A stretch of DNA of 6,008 bases, from assembly GCA_009778535.1 (NCBI GenBank), contig WRJP01000109.1, positions 1-6,008 of the forward strand, written 5' to 3'. The position numbers and the translations under genes are program-made. The DNA is from Propionibacteriaceae bacterium (GTDB taxonomy: Bacteria > Actinomycetota > Actinomycetes > Propionibacteriales > Propionibacteriaceae). The notes beneath the pieces were generated by a model. That model did no database searches, had not been told where the DNA came from, and saw only the letters and a list, made by a program, of their open reading frames with translations. This document shows positions 1 to 4,556 of this stretch, one piece after another; position 1 is the first letter of the stretch, and each line of letters opens with the position of its first letter.

Positions 1-47
1 TGACCTGCGCTGAGCAGGCGTGCGTCCAAGGTAAATCGTAGGGAGTA

Positions 48-269
48 ATGGCAAAGAAAGAAGGAGCCCTCGAAATCGAGGGTACCGTCGTCGAAGCCTT
101 GCCCAATGCCATGTTTCGAGTAGAACTGGCCAATGGGCACAAGGTGCTGGCGACCATAAGTGGGAAGATGCGGCAGCACTATATCCGTATCATCCCCGCT
201 GACAAAGTGGTCGTCGAGTTATCGCCATACGATTTGAACCGCGGACGTATCGTCTTCCGACACAGGTGA
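48..269 (+). CDS. infA: Translation initiation factor IF-1
   Basis: IF-1 binds the A site of the 30S subunit during initiation and helps IF-2 and IF-3 select the initiator tRNA; it acts in the cytoplasm. The 73-residue product is the normal family length and is a single OB-fold (S1-like) domain. Recognisable blocks are EGTVVEALPNAMFRVEL near residues 11-27, then HKVLATISGKMRQHYIRI and the closing VVVELSPYDLNRGRIVFR. The start is ATG 48, preceded by GGGAG at 41-45. That spacing of only 2 nt is tighter than for the other genes here, but no other start would give the conserved N-terminus MAKK. It is the first gene in the window, 114 nt ahead of rpmJ, the usual order at the end of the actinobacterial spc cluster (adk-map-infA-rpmJ). 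The TGA at positions 1-3 could be the stop of the preceding gene, which lies outside the window. Identification is certain from the sequence. Confidence 0.98.
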   Translation: MAKKEGALEIEGTVVEALPNAMFRVELANGHKVLATISGKMRQHYIRIIPADKVVVELSPYDLNRGRIVFRHR

Positions 270-319
270 CGCAGCAAATCAACCATCTGCCCCACTGAAA
301 AACCAAATCGGTTCGTTGG

Positions 320-337
320 GCGAGAGCGCGCTCTCGC
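320..337. repeat. 18-bp perfect palindrome in the infA-rpmJ gap
   Basis: GCGAGAGCGCGCTCTCGC equals its own reverse complement over all 18 bases. As RNA it would fold into a 7-bp GC-rich stem with a CGCG loop. No T-run follows, so it is not a standard intrinsic terminator. It lies about 46 nt before the rpmJ start. It may be a processing or mRNA-stability hairpin or a dyad protein-binding site; the sequence does not decide between these. Confidence 0.6.
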
Positions 338-383
338 AGGTAACCAGGTCGACAGTGAGGCATCGCAGAGAAGGAGAAACTCG

Positions 384-497
384 ATGAAGGTTCAGCCGAG
401 TGTCAAGAAAATCTGCGACAAGTGTAAGGTAATACGCCGACACGGTCGCGTGATGGTGATCTGCGAAAACCCGCGCCACAAGCAACGCCAAGGTTAA
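384..497 (+). CDS. rpmJ: 50S ribosomal protein L36 (zinc-binding form)
   Basis: L36 is the smallest large-subunit protein and stabilises 23S rRNA helices near the peptidyl-transferase side of the subunit. The gene encodes 37 residues, the classic length, starting MKVQPSVKKICDKCKVIRRH and ending NPRHKQRQG. Cys11, Cys14, Cys27 and His32 form the CCCH zinc ribbon, so this is the C+ (zinc-containing) paralogue rather than the zinc-free form induced in zinc starvation. ATG 384 has a strong AAGGAG site at 371-376. It stands between infA (114 nt upstream) and rpsM (202 nt downstream), the expected gene order. Both flanking gaps are long for this cluster. The call is certain from sequence. Confidence 0.97.
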   Translation: MKVQPSVKKICDKCKVIRRHGRVMVICENPRHKQRQG

Positions 498-537
498 ACC
501 TGACGCGGGGGACGCGGACCACACAACTGAATATCGA

Positions 538-552
538 GCCTGCAAAGCAGGC
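538..552 (+). other. Small hairpin after rpmJ
   Basis: GCCTGC AAA GCAGGC forms a 6-bp GC-rich stem with a 3-nt loop, 41 nt after the rpmJ stop. It has no T-tract (GCACTAAATG follows), so efficient termination is not expected. It could be a weak attenuator or a 3' stabilising hairpin for the infA-rpmJ mRNA ahead of the putative internal promoter. Confidence 0.4.
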
Positions 553-559
553 GCACTAA

Positions 560-588
560 ATGACGTGATAGCAACCAGGTCAGATAAT
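560..588 (+). promoter_or_regulatory. Putative internal promoter for rpsM-rpsK-rpsD-rpoA-rplQ
   Basis: ATGACG (560-565, 4 of 6 matches to TTGACA) and GATAAT (583-588, 5 of 6 matches to TATAAT) are separated by 17 nt, the optimal sigma-70-type spacing. Transcription would begin near 594-596 and give a leader of about 105 nt before the rpsM ATG. The 202-nt gap between rpmJ and rpsM supports a separate promoter here. This is inferred from sequence only. Confidence 0.45.
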
Positions 589-600
589 GGGCCAGGACAC

Positions 601-690
601 CTCTGGGCGAAGGCCAGAGCTTGAGACATTCAAGACGCATCACGAACCACACCTTCGCGGGACTGGAAACGGTTTCGATAGCTGAAAGGT
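601..690 (+). promoter_or_regulatory. Structured rpsM leader, possible autoregulatory site
   Basis: Two hairpins lie back to back: CTCTGG/CCAGAG (601-606 with 614-619, 7-nt loop) and CTTGA/TCAAG (620-624 with 630-634, 5-nt loop). Further down, ACCTT (651-655) is complementary to AAGGT (686-690), the Shine-Dalgarno region of rpsM, so the ribosome site could be masked. A short dyad GAAAC-G-GTTTC sits between them (666-676). In E. coli the mRNA leader of the same gene set is bound by S4, encoded by rpsD, to repress translation. An analogous role here is inference; the fold does not obviously match the E. coli pseudoknot. Confidence 0.35.
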
Positions 691-699
691 AAATGCCTA

Positions 700-1074
700 A
701 TGGCACGCCTAATTGGGGTAGATCTGCCGCGCGAAAAGCGGTTAGAGGTAGCCCTCACCTACATTTTTGGTATCGGACGTACCCGAGCCAAACAAACCCT
801 GGAAGCCACTGGAGTCAGCGGCGATATCCGTGTTCACCAACTCAGCGACGAGCAACTCGTCAAGCTGCGTGATCACATCGAAGCAACGTATGAGACAGAA
901 GGCGACCTGCGCCGCAGTGTTGCCGCTGATATTCGTCGCAAAATTGAGATCGGCTCCTATCAGGGTCGTCGTCACCGTCAGGGCCTCCCAGTGCGCGGAC
1001 AGCGCACCCGGACAAATGCCCGTACACGCAAGGGCAGGAAGAAGGCCGTTGCCGGAAAGAAGAAGGCCAAGTAA
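700..1074 (+). CDS. rpsM: 30S ribosomal protein S13
   Basis: S13 sits in the head of the small subunit, contacts the P-site tRNA and forms intersubunit bridges with 23S rRNA and L5. The 124-residue product has the expected features in order: the N-terminal MARLIGVDLPREKRLEVALT, the helical GIGRTRAKQTL segment (about residues 24-34), and the C-terminal RGQRTRTNARTRKG signature (about 100-113), followed by a Lys-rich tail ending KKKAK that reaches toward the P site. ATG 700 is preceded by AAAGGT at 685-690, 9 nt away. An out-of-frame ATG at 693 is too close to that site and opens a non-homologous reading frame, so 700 is the start. It heads the rpsM-rpsK-rpsD-rpoA-rplQ set, 34 nt before rpsK. 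Confidence 0.98.
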   Translation: MARLIGVDLPREKRLEVALTYIFGIGRTRAKQTLEATGVSGDIRVHQLSDEQLVKLRDHIEATYETEGDLRRSVAADIRRKIEIGSYQGRRHRQGLPVRGQRTRTNARTRKGRKKAVAGKKKAK

Positions 1075-1108
1075 AAGCCGTCGGATAAATCCAGGAGAGA
1101 AATAACAC

Positions 1109-1525
1109 ATGGCAACTGCAAGCCGAACCGCAGCACAAAAAGCTGCAAAAACTAAGGTGCGCCGCAAGGAAAAGAAGAATATCGTCGCTGGACAGGCACA
1201 TATTAAAAGCACCTTCAACAACACGATCATTTCAATCACCGACCCAGCTGGTTCGGTAATTGCTTGGGGCAGTGCAGGCACTGTCGGATTCAAGGGGTCG
1301 CGCAAGTCCACGCCGTTCGCTGCGGGCATGGCTGCTGAAGCAGTCGGGCGCCGCGCAATGGAGCATGGGATGAAGCGAGTGGATGTCTTCGTAAAAGGCC
1401 CAGGTTCTGGGCGGGAGACGGCCATCCGTTCCTTGGGTGCGGTGGGGCTGGAAATCGGCCCGATTCAAGATGTCACCCCAGTCCCGCATAATGGCTGCCG
1501 TCCACCGAAACGCCGCCGCGTCTAA
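1109..1525 (+). CDS. rpsK: 30S ribosomal protein S11
   Basis: S11 forms part of the small-subunit platform, binding 16S rRNA beside S7 and S18 near the E site and the mRNA exit. The product is 138 residues. After a basic, poorly conserved N-terminal extension (residues 1-25, rich in Ala and Lys) the conserved core begins at GQAHIKSTFNNTIISITD (28-45). It continues through SAGTVGFKGSRKSTPFAA (55-72), VKGPGSGRETAIRSL (95-109) and the invariant ending DVTPVPHNGCRPPKRRRV. AGGAGA at 1093-1098 lies 10 nt before ATG 1109. The gene is 34 nt after rpsM and 20 nt before rpsD, tight enough for one transcript. Nothing is missing or unusual in the sequence. Confidence 0.98.
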   Translation: MATASRTAAQKAAKTKVRRKEKKNIVAGQAHIKSTFNNTIISITDPAGSVIAWGSAGTVGFKGSRKSTPFAAGMAAEAVGRRAMEHGMKRVDVFVKGPGSGRETAIRSLGAVGLEIGPIQDVTPVPHNGCRPPKRRRV

Positions 1526-1545
1526 GAGTCGTAAGGAGAAAAATC

Positions 1546-2151
1546 ATGGCTCGTTATACCGGCCCAATCACAAAGAAGTCTCGTCGGCTTGGTGTTGACC
1601 TCGTCGGCAACGATAAAGCATACGACCGCCGCCCCTATCCGCCGGGTGTGCACGGCCGCGGACGCGCGAAAGAGTCCGAGTATCTGCTTCAGTTGAAAGA
1701 GAAGCAGAAGGCACGTTTCGCATATGGGGTACTAGAGAAGCAGTTCCGTCGCTACTACGAGGAGGCCAACCGGCTAACTGGCAAGACCGGCGACAATCTG
1801 CTGATCATTCTCGAATCCCGTCTTGACAACGTGGTTTACCGAGCTGGTTTCGCTTCGACTAGGCGTCAGGCCAGACAGTTGGTAGTACACGGTCACTTCC
1901 TCGTCAACGGAAAAAAGGTGAATGTACCTAGCTACCGAGTTAGCGCTTACGACGTAATTGATGTGAAGCAGAAGTCACTGAATATCTATCCGTTCTTGGT
2001 GGCTCGTGAAACTCATCACGAACGCGATGTGCCCGCTTGGTTGACGGTTCGTCCAAACCGGATGCGGATATTGGTTCACCAACTGCCGATACGCGAGCAG
2101 ATCGTGCTTAATGTCAACGAACAGTTGATCGTCGAACTTTACTCGAAGTAA
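1546..2151 (+). CDS. rpsD: 30S ribosomal protein S4 (zinc-free form)
   Basis: S4 is a primary 16S rRNA binding protein that nucleates assembly of the 30S body and lines the mRNA entry channel. The 201-residue product has the N-terminal S4 rRNA-binding region (about 1-90, with KESEYLLQLKEKQKARFAYG at 42-61). The S4 RNA-binding domain (about 91-155) contains SRLDNVVYRAGFASTRRQAR and the GHFLVNGKKVNVPSYRV stretch. The protein ends in EQLIVELYSK. It contains no cysteine at all, so it is the C- paralogue lacking the N-terminal zinc site, as is common in Actinobacteria. AAGGAG at 1533-1538 serves ATG 1546, 20 nt after rpsK. In E. coli S4 also represses its own operon by binding the rpsM leader, and the same gene order here makes that worth considering. 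An 82-nt structured gap follows before rpoA. Confidence 0.98.
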   Translation: MARYTGPITKKSRRLGVDLVGNDKAYDRRPYPPGVHGRGRAKESEYLLQLKEKQKARFAYGVLEKQFRRYYEEANRLTGKTGDNLLIILESRLDNVVYRAGFASTRRQARQLVVHGHFLVNGKKVNVPSYRVSAYDVIDVKQKSLNIYPFLVARETHHERDVPAWLTVRPNRMRILVHQLPIREQIVLNVNEQLIVELYSK

Positions 2152-2158
2152 CCACAAC

Positions 2159-2182
2159 TCACCGTCATATAGCGGGCGGTGA
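2159..2182 (+). other. Hairpin 1 in the rpsD-rpoA gap
   Basis: TCACCG (2159-2164) pairs perfectly with CGGTGA (2177-2182) around a 12-nt loop, 7 nt after the rpsD stop codon. No T-run follows, so read-through into rpoA is expected. It may be an RNA processing or stabilising element. Confidence 0.4.
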
Positions 2183-2218
2183 TGGGTCGTATGAGTCGCA
2201 TAGCGGACTCAGCACCCA
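2183..2218 (+). other. Hairpin 2 in the rpsD-rpoA gap, next to the rpoA ribosome site
   Basis: An outer stem TGGGT (2183-2187) with ACCCA (2214-2218) encloses an inner stem TGAGTCGC (2192-2199) with GCGGACTCA (2203-2211), which has one bulged G and an ATA loop. It ends 2 nt before the GAGAGG ribosome binding site of rpoA (2221-2226). With the preceding hairpin it fills almost the entire gap. No T-tract follows. A role in tuning rpoA translation or in mRNA cleavage between rpsD and rpoA is possible but not shown. Confidence 0.45.
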
Positions 2219-2233
2219 AAGAGAGGAAATATC

Positions 2234-3229
2234 ATGCTGATCGCACAGCGTCCAGTTCTGTCCGAAAAGGTCGAATCTGATTTTCGATCCAGTTTCGTGA
2301 TGGAGCCACTGGAGCCAGGATTTGGCTACACCTTGGGCAATTCGTTGCGTCGAACTCTGCTGTCATCCATTCCGGGTGCCGCAGTCACCTCCATCAAGAT
2401 TGAGGGGATTCAACACGAGTTCTCCACGATGGAGGGTGTCACTGAAGATGTCACTGAAATCGTGCTCAACTTGAAGCAGCTCGTTCTCGTAAGCGAGGAA
2501 GACGAGCCGGTAATCATGTATCTGCGTAAATCTGGTGCGGGTGCAGTAACGGCTGCTGACATTACTCCTCCGGCTGGAGTAGAGATTCTTAATCCGGAGT
2601 TGCATATAGCCACTTTGAATGAAACCGGTTCTATCGAAATGGAGTTGGTTGTCGAACGCGGGCGAGGTTATGTATCTTCAGTTCAGAACAAGAATCCGGA
2701 TGCGGAGATTGGCCGTATCCCTATAGATTCGCTGTATTCGCCGGTGTTGAAAGTCACCTATCGCGTGGAAGCTACCCGCGTTGAGCAGCGCACCGACTTT
2801 GATCGTCTGGTTGTAGACGTCGAAACTAAGCCGTCGATCAAGCCGCGCGATGCGGTAGCCTCAGCAGGCAAGACCTTGGTGGAACTCTTCGGTATGGCAC
2901 GCGAGTTGAACCTCGAAGCTGAAGGTATCGAAATCGGGCCTTCTTCGATGGATGAGCAGTTGGCTGCTGATTTGGCGCTACCGGTTGAGGAGTTGAAGCT
3001 CACCATGCGCAGTTACAACTGTCTCAAGCGTGAGGGTATCCATACGGTCAGCGAGTTGGCCTCGCGTTCAGAACAGGACTTACTCGACATTCGCAACTTC
3101 GGTTCCAAGTCGATAGAAGAAGTGAAACTTAGACTGCATGAGATGGGCTTGTCCCTGAAAGATTCTGCCCCCGGCTTCGACCCGTTGCTGGGCGTAGGGA
3201 GCCATTACGACGATTACGATCAGTTCTGA
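2234..3229 (+). CDS. rpoA: DNA-directed RNA polymerase subunit alpha
   Basis: The alpha dimer is the platform on which the beta and beta' subunits of RNA polymerase assemble, and its C-terminal domain contacts promoter UP elements and activators. The product is 331 residues, typical of the family. The N-terminal dimerisation/assembly domain (about 1-230) includes EPGFGYTLGNSLRRTLLSS (27-45), the main dimer helix, and FSTMEGVTEDVTEIVLNLK (63-81). The C-terminal domain (about 250-310) has ELKLTMRSYNCLKREGIHTV and DLLDIRNFGSKSIEEVKLRL. Arg259, Asn262, Lys292 and Ser293 line up with the DNA-contacting Arg265, Asn268, Lys298 and Ser299 of E. coli alpha. The acidic/aromatic tail (SHYDDYDQF) is of the actinobacterial kind. 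GAGAGG at 2221-2226 serves ATG 2234. It lies 22 nt before rplQ, as in most bacteria. Confidence 0.99.
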   Translation: MLIAQRPVLSEKVESDFRSSFVMEPLEPGFGYTLGNSLRRTLLSSIPGAAVTSIKIEGIQHEFSTMEGVTEDVTEIVLNLKQLVLVSEEDEPVIMYLRKSGAGAVTAADITPPAGVEILNPELHIATLNETGSIEMELVVERGRGYVSSVQNKNPDAEIGRIPIDSLYSPVLKVTYRVEATRVEQRTDFDRLVVDVETKPSIKPRDAVASAGKTLVELFGMARELNLEAEGIEIGPSSMDEQLAADLALPVEELKLTMRSYNCLKREGIHTVSELASRSEQDLLDIRNFGSKSIEEVKLRLHEMGLSLKDSAPGFDPLLGVGSHYDDYDQF

Positions 3230-3251
3230 TCTGCCAAGCAAGGAGACGAAA

Positions 3252-3944
3252 ATGCCAAAGCCAACTAAAGGGCCACGTTTCGGCGGTAGCCCGGCTCACC
3301 AACGTATTATCTTGGCCAATCTGGCAACTCAGTTGTTTCAGCACGGCAAGATCACCACGACTGAAGCTAAGGCTAAGCGGTTGCAGCCTTTAGCTGATCG
3401 GCTCATTTCTAAAGCTAAGCGCGGCGATCTGCACAATCGCAGGATTGTGCTTCGGACTGTTACCGACAAAGGTGTGGTTCATGTGCTTTTCACTGAGATT
3501 GCACCAAAGGTAGCCGAACGTGAGGGCGGCTACACCAGAATCACAAAGATTGGCCCCCGAAAGGGCGACAACGCTCCAATGACAATCATTGAAGTCGTCA
3601 CCGAACCGGTGAAAGCTAAGTCTGCGGACAAACGCTCGAAGGCTCCTGCGAAAGCGGAAAAGAAAGTTGATGAGGCGGTCAAGGCTGAGGACGCCGCTGC
3701 TGTCGCGGCAGTTGAGATTAGCGAGCCGGAAATAATCGACTCATCCGACGTTACAGAGATTGATGTGGCACAAGCCAGCGGCGCAGCTGAAGATCTGGAA
3801 CAAGAGGTCGCATCCATCGCCGAGGCGCAAGAAGCTGAGGCCGAAGCCGAAGCCGAAGTTACGGTAGCAAGTGACGCTGAAGTTGTACCAGACGCGGAGA
3901 CGGTACCCGAACTTGACGCTGAGCCTGACGAGGCAAAAGAATAA
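3252..3944 (+). CDS. rplQ: 50S ribosomal protein L17 with long acidic C-terminal extension
   Basis: L17 binds 23S rRNA near the exit tunnel on the solvent side of the 50S subunit. Residues 1-118 form the conserved L17 core: MPKPTKGPRFGGSPAHQRI, the helix ILANLATQLFQHGKITTTEAKAKRLQPLADRLI in 20-52, and GGYTRITKIGPRKGDNAPMTIIEVV (92-116). The protein then continues for about 112 residues, making 230 in total against roughly 120 in E. coli. The extension starts with a basic Lys/Ala linker (121-144), then becomes strongly acidic and Ala/Glu-rich with no aromatic residue, including five EA/EV units at 194-203. Such tails occur on actinobacterial L17 proteins but are usually shorter; this one is probably disordered and of unknown function. 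AGGAG at 3241-3245 serves ATG 3252. It is the last gene of the operon, 6 nt before the terminator stem. Confidence 0.97.
   Translation: MPKPTKGPRFGGSPAHQRIILANLATQLFQHGKITTTEAKAKRLQPLADRLISKAKRGDLHNRRIVLRTVTDKGVVHVLFTEIAPKVAEREGGYTRITKIGPRKGDNAPMTIIEVVTEPVKAKSADKRSKAPAKAEKKVDEAVKAEDAAAVAAVEISEPEIIDSSDVTEIDVAQASGAAEDLEQEVASIAEAQEAEAEAEAEVTVASDAEVVPDAETVPELDAEPDEAKE
3831..3860 (+). repeat. Tandem GARGCC-type hexamer repeat in rplQ
   Basis: Five consecutive 6-bp units, GAAGCT GAGGCC GAAGCC GAAGCC GAAGTT, encode EA-EA-EA-EA-EV within the acidic tail of L17. Two units are identical and the others differ by one or two bases, mainly in third or sixth positions. Repeat expansion or contraction in steps of two residues could vary the tail length between strains without a frameshift. 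Confidence 0.75.
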
Positions 3945-3950
3945 ATTGTT

Positions 3951-3997
3951 GAATAGCAATGGAGGGACTCACTACAGTCCCGCCATTGCTATTTCTT
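3951..3997 (+). terminator. Intrinsic terminator of the rpsM-rplQ operon
   Basis: AATAGCAATGG (3952-3962) and GGGACT (3964-3969) pair with AGTCCC (3976-3981) and CCATTGCTATT (3983-3993). This gives a 17-bp stem with a single A/G mismatch and a CACTAC loop, followed by TTTCTT (3992-3997). It begins 6 nt after the rplQ stop codon. The stem length and T-rich end make this a confident rho-independent terminator closing the ribosomal operon. Confidence 0.9.
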
Positions 3998-4007
3998 AGA
4001 AGTTTTC

Positions 4008-4041
4008 TTCACAGTGTGGGCGGACTGTCCCACACTGTGAA
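4008..4041. repeat. Perfect 13-bp inverted repeat, possible second terminator
   Basis: TTCACAGTGTGGG (4008-4020) and CCCACACTGTGAA (4029-4041) are perfect reverse complements around an 8-nt spacer. The downstream CACTTTGCT is only weakly T-rich and the opposite strand has no T-run after the stem, so this is a poor standard terminator. Lying 11 nt after the first terminator, it may serve as a fail-safe terminator, a 3' end stabiliser, or a protein-binding dyad. Confidence 0.55.
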
Positions 4042-4228
4042 CACTTTGCTGGAAAACCCCTCAGTTTCTGGTTCTAATTCCGGTTGTCGCAGCAACAGGA
4101 CACGTTAGCTGCACTTGCGAAGCGGTCGCAAAGTACTTGCTACAGATTGCTCAATGTTTGGAGGTCTACCTCCTAGTTTCCAAGTTTTGTTTCGTAGTAA
4201 CTTGAAAAATGATTCCTAGTTTTTCTGC
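4042..4228. other. Gene-free stretch with small inverted repeats
   Basis: I find no convincing protein or RNA gene here on either strand. The stretch contains ACTTGCGA/TCGCA(A)AGT (4113-4134, 5-nt loop, one bulge), GTTG/CAAC (4083-4086 with 4093-4096), GGAGGT-CT-ACCTCC (4160-4173) and CAAGTT/AACTTG (4181-4186 with 4199-4204). A 9-bp direct repeat TCCTAGTTT occurs at 4171-4179 and 4214-4222. The short reading frame from ATG 4154 (21 codons) has no ribosome binding site and is rejected. AT content rises toward the right end. Confidence 0.5.
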
Positions 4229-4312
4229 AAAAAAAGCGAGAGTGGCGCTAGCAAGGTCATATGCCGTCTACCCACCCCCAGGAGACATCAGTTGACCGAG
4301 CGCCACTCTCTT
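4229..4312 (-). ncRNA. Candidate small RNA ending in an intrinsic terminator (minus strand)
   Basis: Read on the minus strand, GAGAGTGGCGCT (4310-4299) pairs perfectly with AGCGCCACTCTC (4249-4238), and GC plus seven T residues follow (4235-4229), a textbook intrinsic terminator end. The 49 nt between the arms fold further: GGTCA/TGACC (4297-4293 with 4259-4255) and GTCT/AGAC (4286-4283 with 4269-4266), capped by a G-rich loop containing TGGGGGTGGG. TATTAT (4324-4319) is a 5-of-6 match to the -10 consensus and would start transcription near 4312, at the base of the stem, so the whole RNA would be about 80-84 nt. The -35 is poor (TTGGTA at 21-nt spacing). I do not recognise the family: the SRP RNA tetraloop region is absent and it is not a tRNA. 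Alternatives are a terminator for longer minus-strand transcription or a decayed mobile element with 12-bp inverted ends. Confidence 0.4.
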
Positions 4313-4334
4313 GATTCAATAATACTCTCGAAAG

Positions 4335-4363
4335 TGGTTAGTAAGTACCAATTTGAAAATACT
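4335..4363 (+). promoter_or_regulatory. Weak putative promoter of tRNA-Arg(CCT)
   Basis: AATACT (4358-4363, 4 of 6 matches to the -10 consensus) lies 17 nt after TGGTTA (4335-4340, 3 of 6 to the -35). A start near 4370 would give about 11 nt of 5' leader before the tRNA, a common arrangement. A stronger-looking alternative is TTGACC (4292-4297) with TTCAAT (4315-4320) at 17-nt spacing, giving a leader of about 55 nt. The sequence does not decide between them. Confidence 0.3.
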
Positions 4364-4375
4364 TCAGTACCAATT
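4344..4375. repeat. Two 10-bp direct repeats spaced 22 bp apart
   Basis: AGTACCAATT occurs at 4344-4353 and again at 4366-4375, ending 5 nt before the tRNA gene. The 22-bp period is close to two helical turns, so a protein binding both copies would sit on one face of the DNA. It overlaps the putative tRNA promoter on the + strand and the region upstream of the candidate small RNA on the minus strand. Confidence 0.5.
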
Positions 4376-4380
4376 CGTTT

Positions 4381-4453
4381 GGCCCTGTAGCTCAGAGGAT
4401 AGAGCAGAGGTTTCCTAAACCTTGTGTCGGAGGTTCGACTCCTCCCAGGGTCG
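4381..4453 (+). tRNA. tRNA-Arg (anticodon CCT)
   Basis: This tRNA reads the rare arginine codon AGG. The cloverleaf is complete: acceptor GGCCCTG (4381-4387) with CAGGGTC (4446-4452), one G-T wobble; D arm GCTC/GAGC (4390-4393, 4402-4405) with loop AGAGGATA; anticodon stem GAGGT/ACCTT (4407-4411, 4419-4423) around loop TTCCTAA, giving anticodon CCT at 4414-4416; T arm GGAGG/CCTCC with loop TTCGACT; discriminator G at 4453. CTG follows, so CCA is not encoded and must be added by the CCA-adding enzyme. It converges on the second arginine tRNA 103 nt away. I see no T-run after it, so its 3' end is probably made by processing. Confidence 0.95.
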
Positions 4454-4503
4454 CTGCTAGACAAGCTAGTCTGTGAGATCGGCGATAGTGCGCAATGCCT
4501 CAG

Positions 4504-4554
4504 AAAAAAGATCGTGTAGGGGAGCTTCGAAAAACGATACCGGCTCCCGAAGCT
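4504..4554 (-). terminator. Possible terminator of tRNA-Arg(ACG), minus strand
   Basis: Just after the minus-strand tRNA, AGCTTCG (4554-4548) can pair with CGAAGCT (4529-4523). Alternatively GGGAGC (4548-4543) can pair with GCTCCC (4525-4520). Six T residues follow at 4509-4504 on that strand. The T-run lies 10 to 13 nt beyond the stem, so this is not a canonical terminator. It may still end convergent transcription between the two tRNA genes. Confidence 0.35.
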
Positions 4555-4556
4555 AC

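Noticed and set aside
279..629. Minus-strand open frame opposite rpmJ (116 codons)
   Set aside because: It covers the certain rpmJ gene and flanking gaps, has no recognisable motif, and runs through the promoter-like and hairpin region on the other strand.
587..682. Small + strand frame starting ATG 587 in the rpmJ-rpsM gap
   Set aside because: No Shine-Dalgarno site, the ATG is part of the likely -10 box, and the translation (starting MGQDTSGRRPEL) shows no conserved character. A structured leader explains the stretch better.
742..1425. Long minus-strand open frame opposite rpsM and rpsK (227 codons)
   Set aside because: It spans two certain ribosomal genes and the gap between them. The translation resembles no family I know and there is no fitting ribosome site. 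It is a shadow of the codon bias of the real genes.
4229..4310. Reading the 12-bp inverted repeat as a miniature transposable element
   Set aside because: No flanking target-site duplication is visible (AAAAAGC on one side, TTGATT on the other), and the T-run plus nested stems fit an RNA terminator better. A genome-wide copy count could reopen this.
4229..4312. Signal recognition particle (4.5S) RNA
   Set aside because: The conserved apical sequence with the GGAA-type tetraloop and flanking asymmetric loop is not present on either strand.
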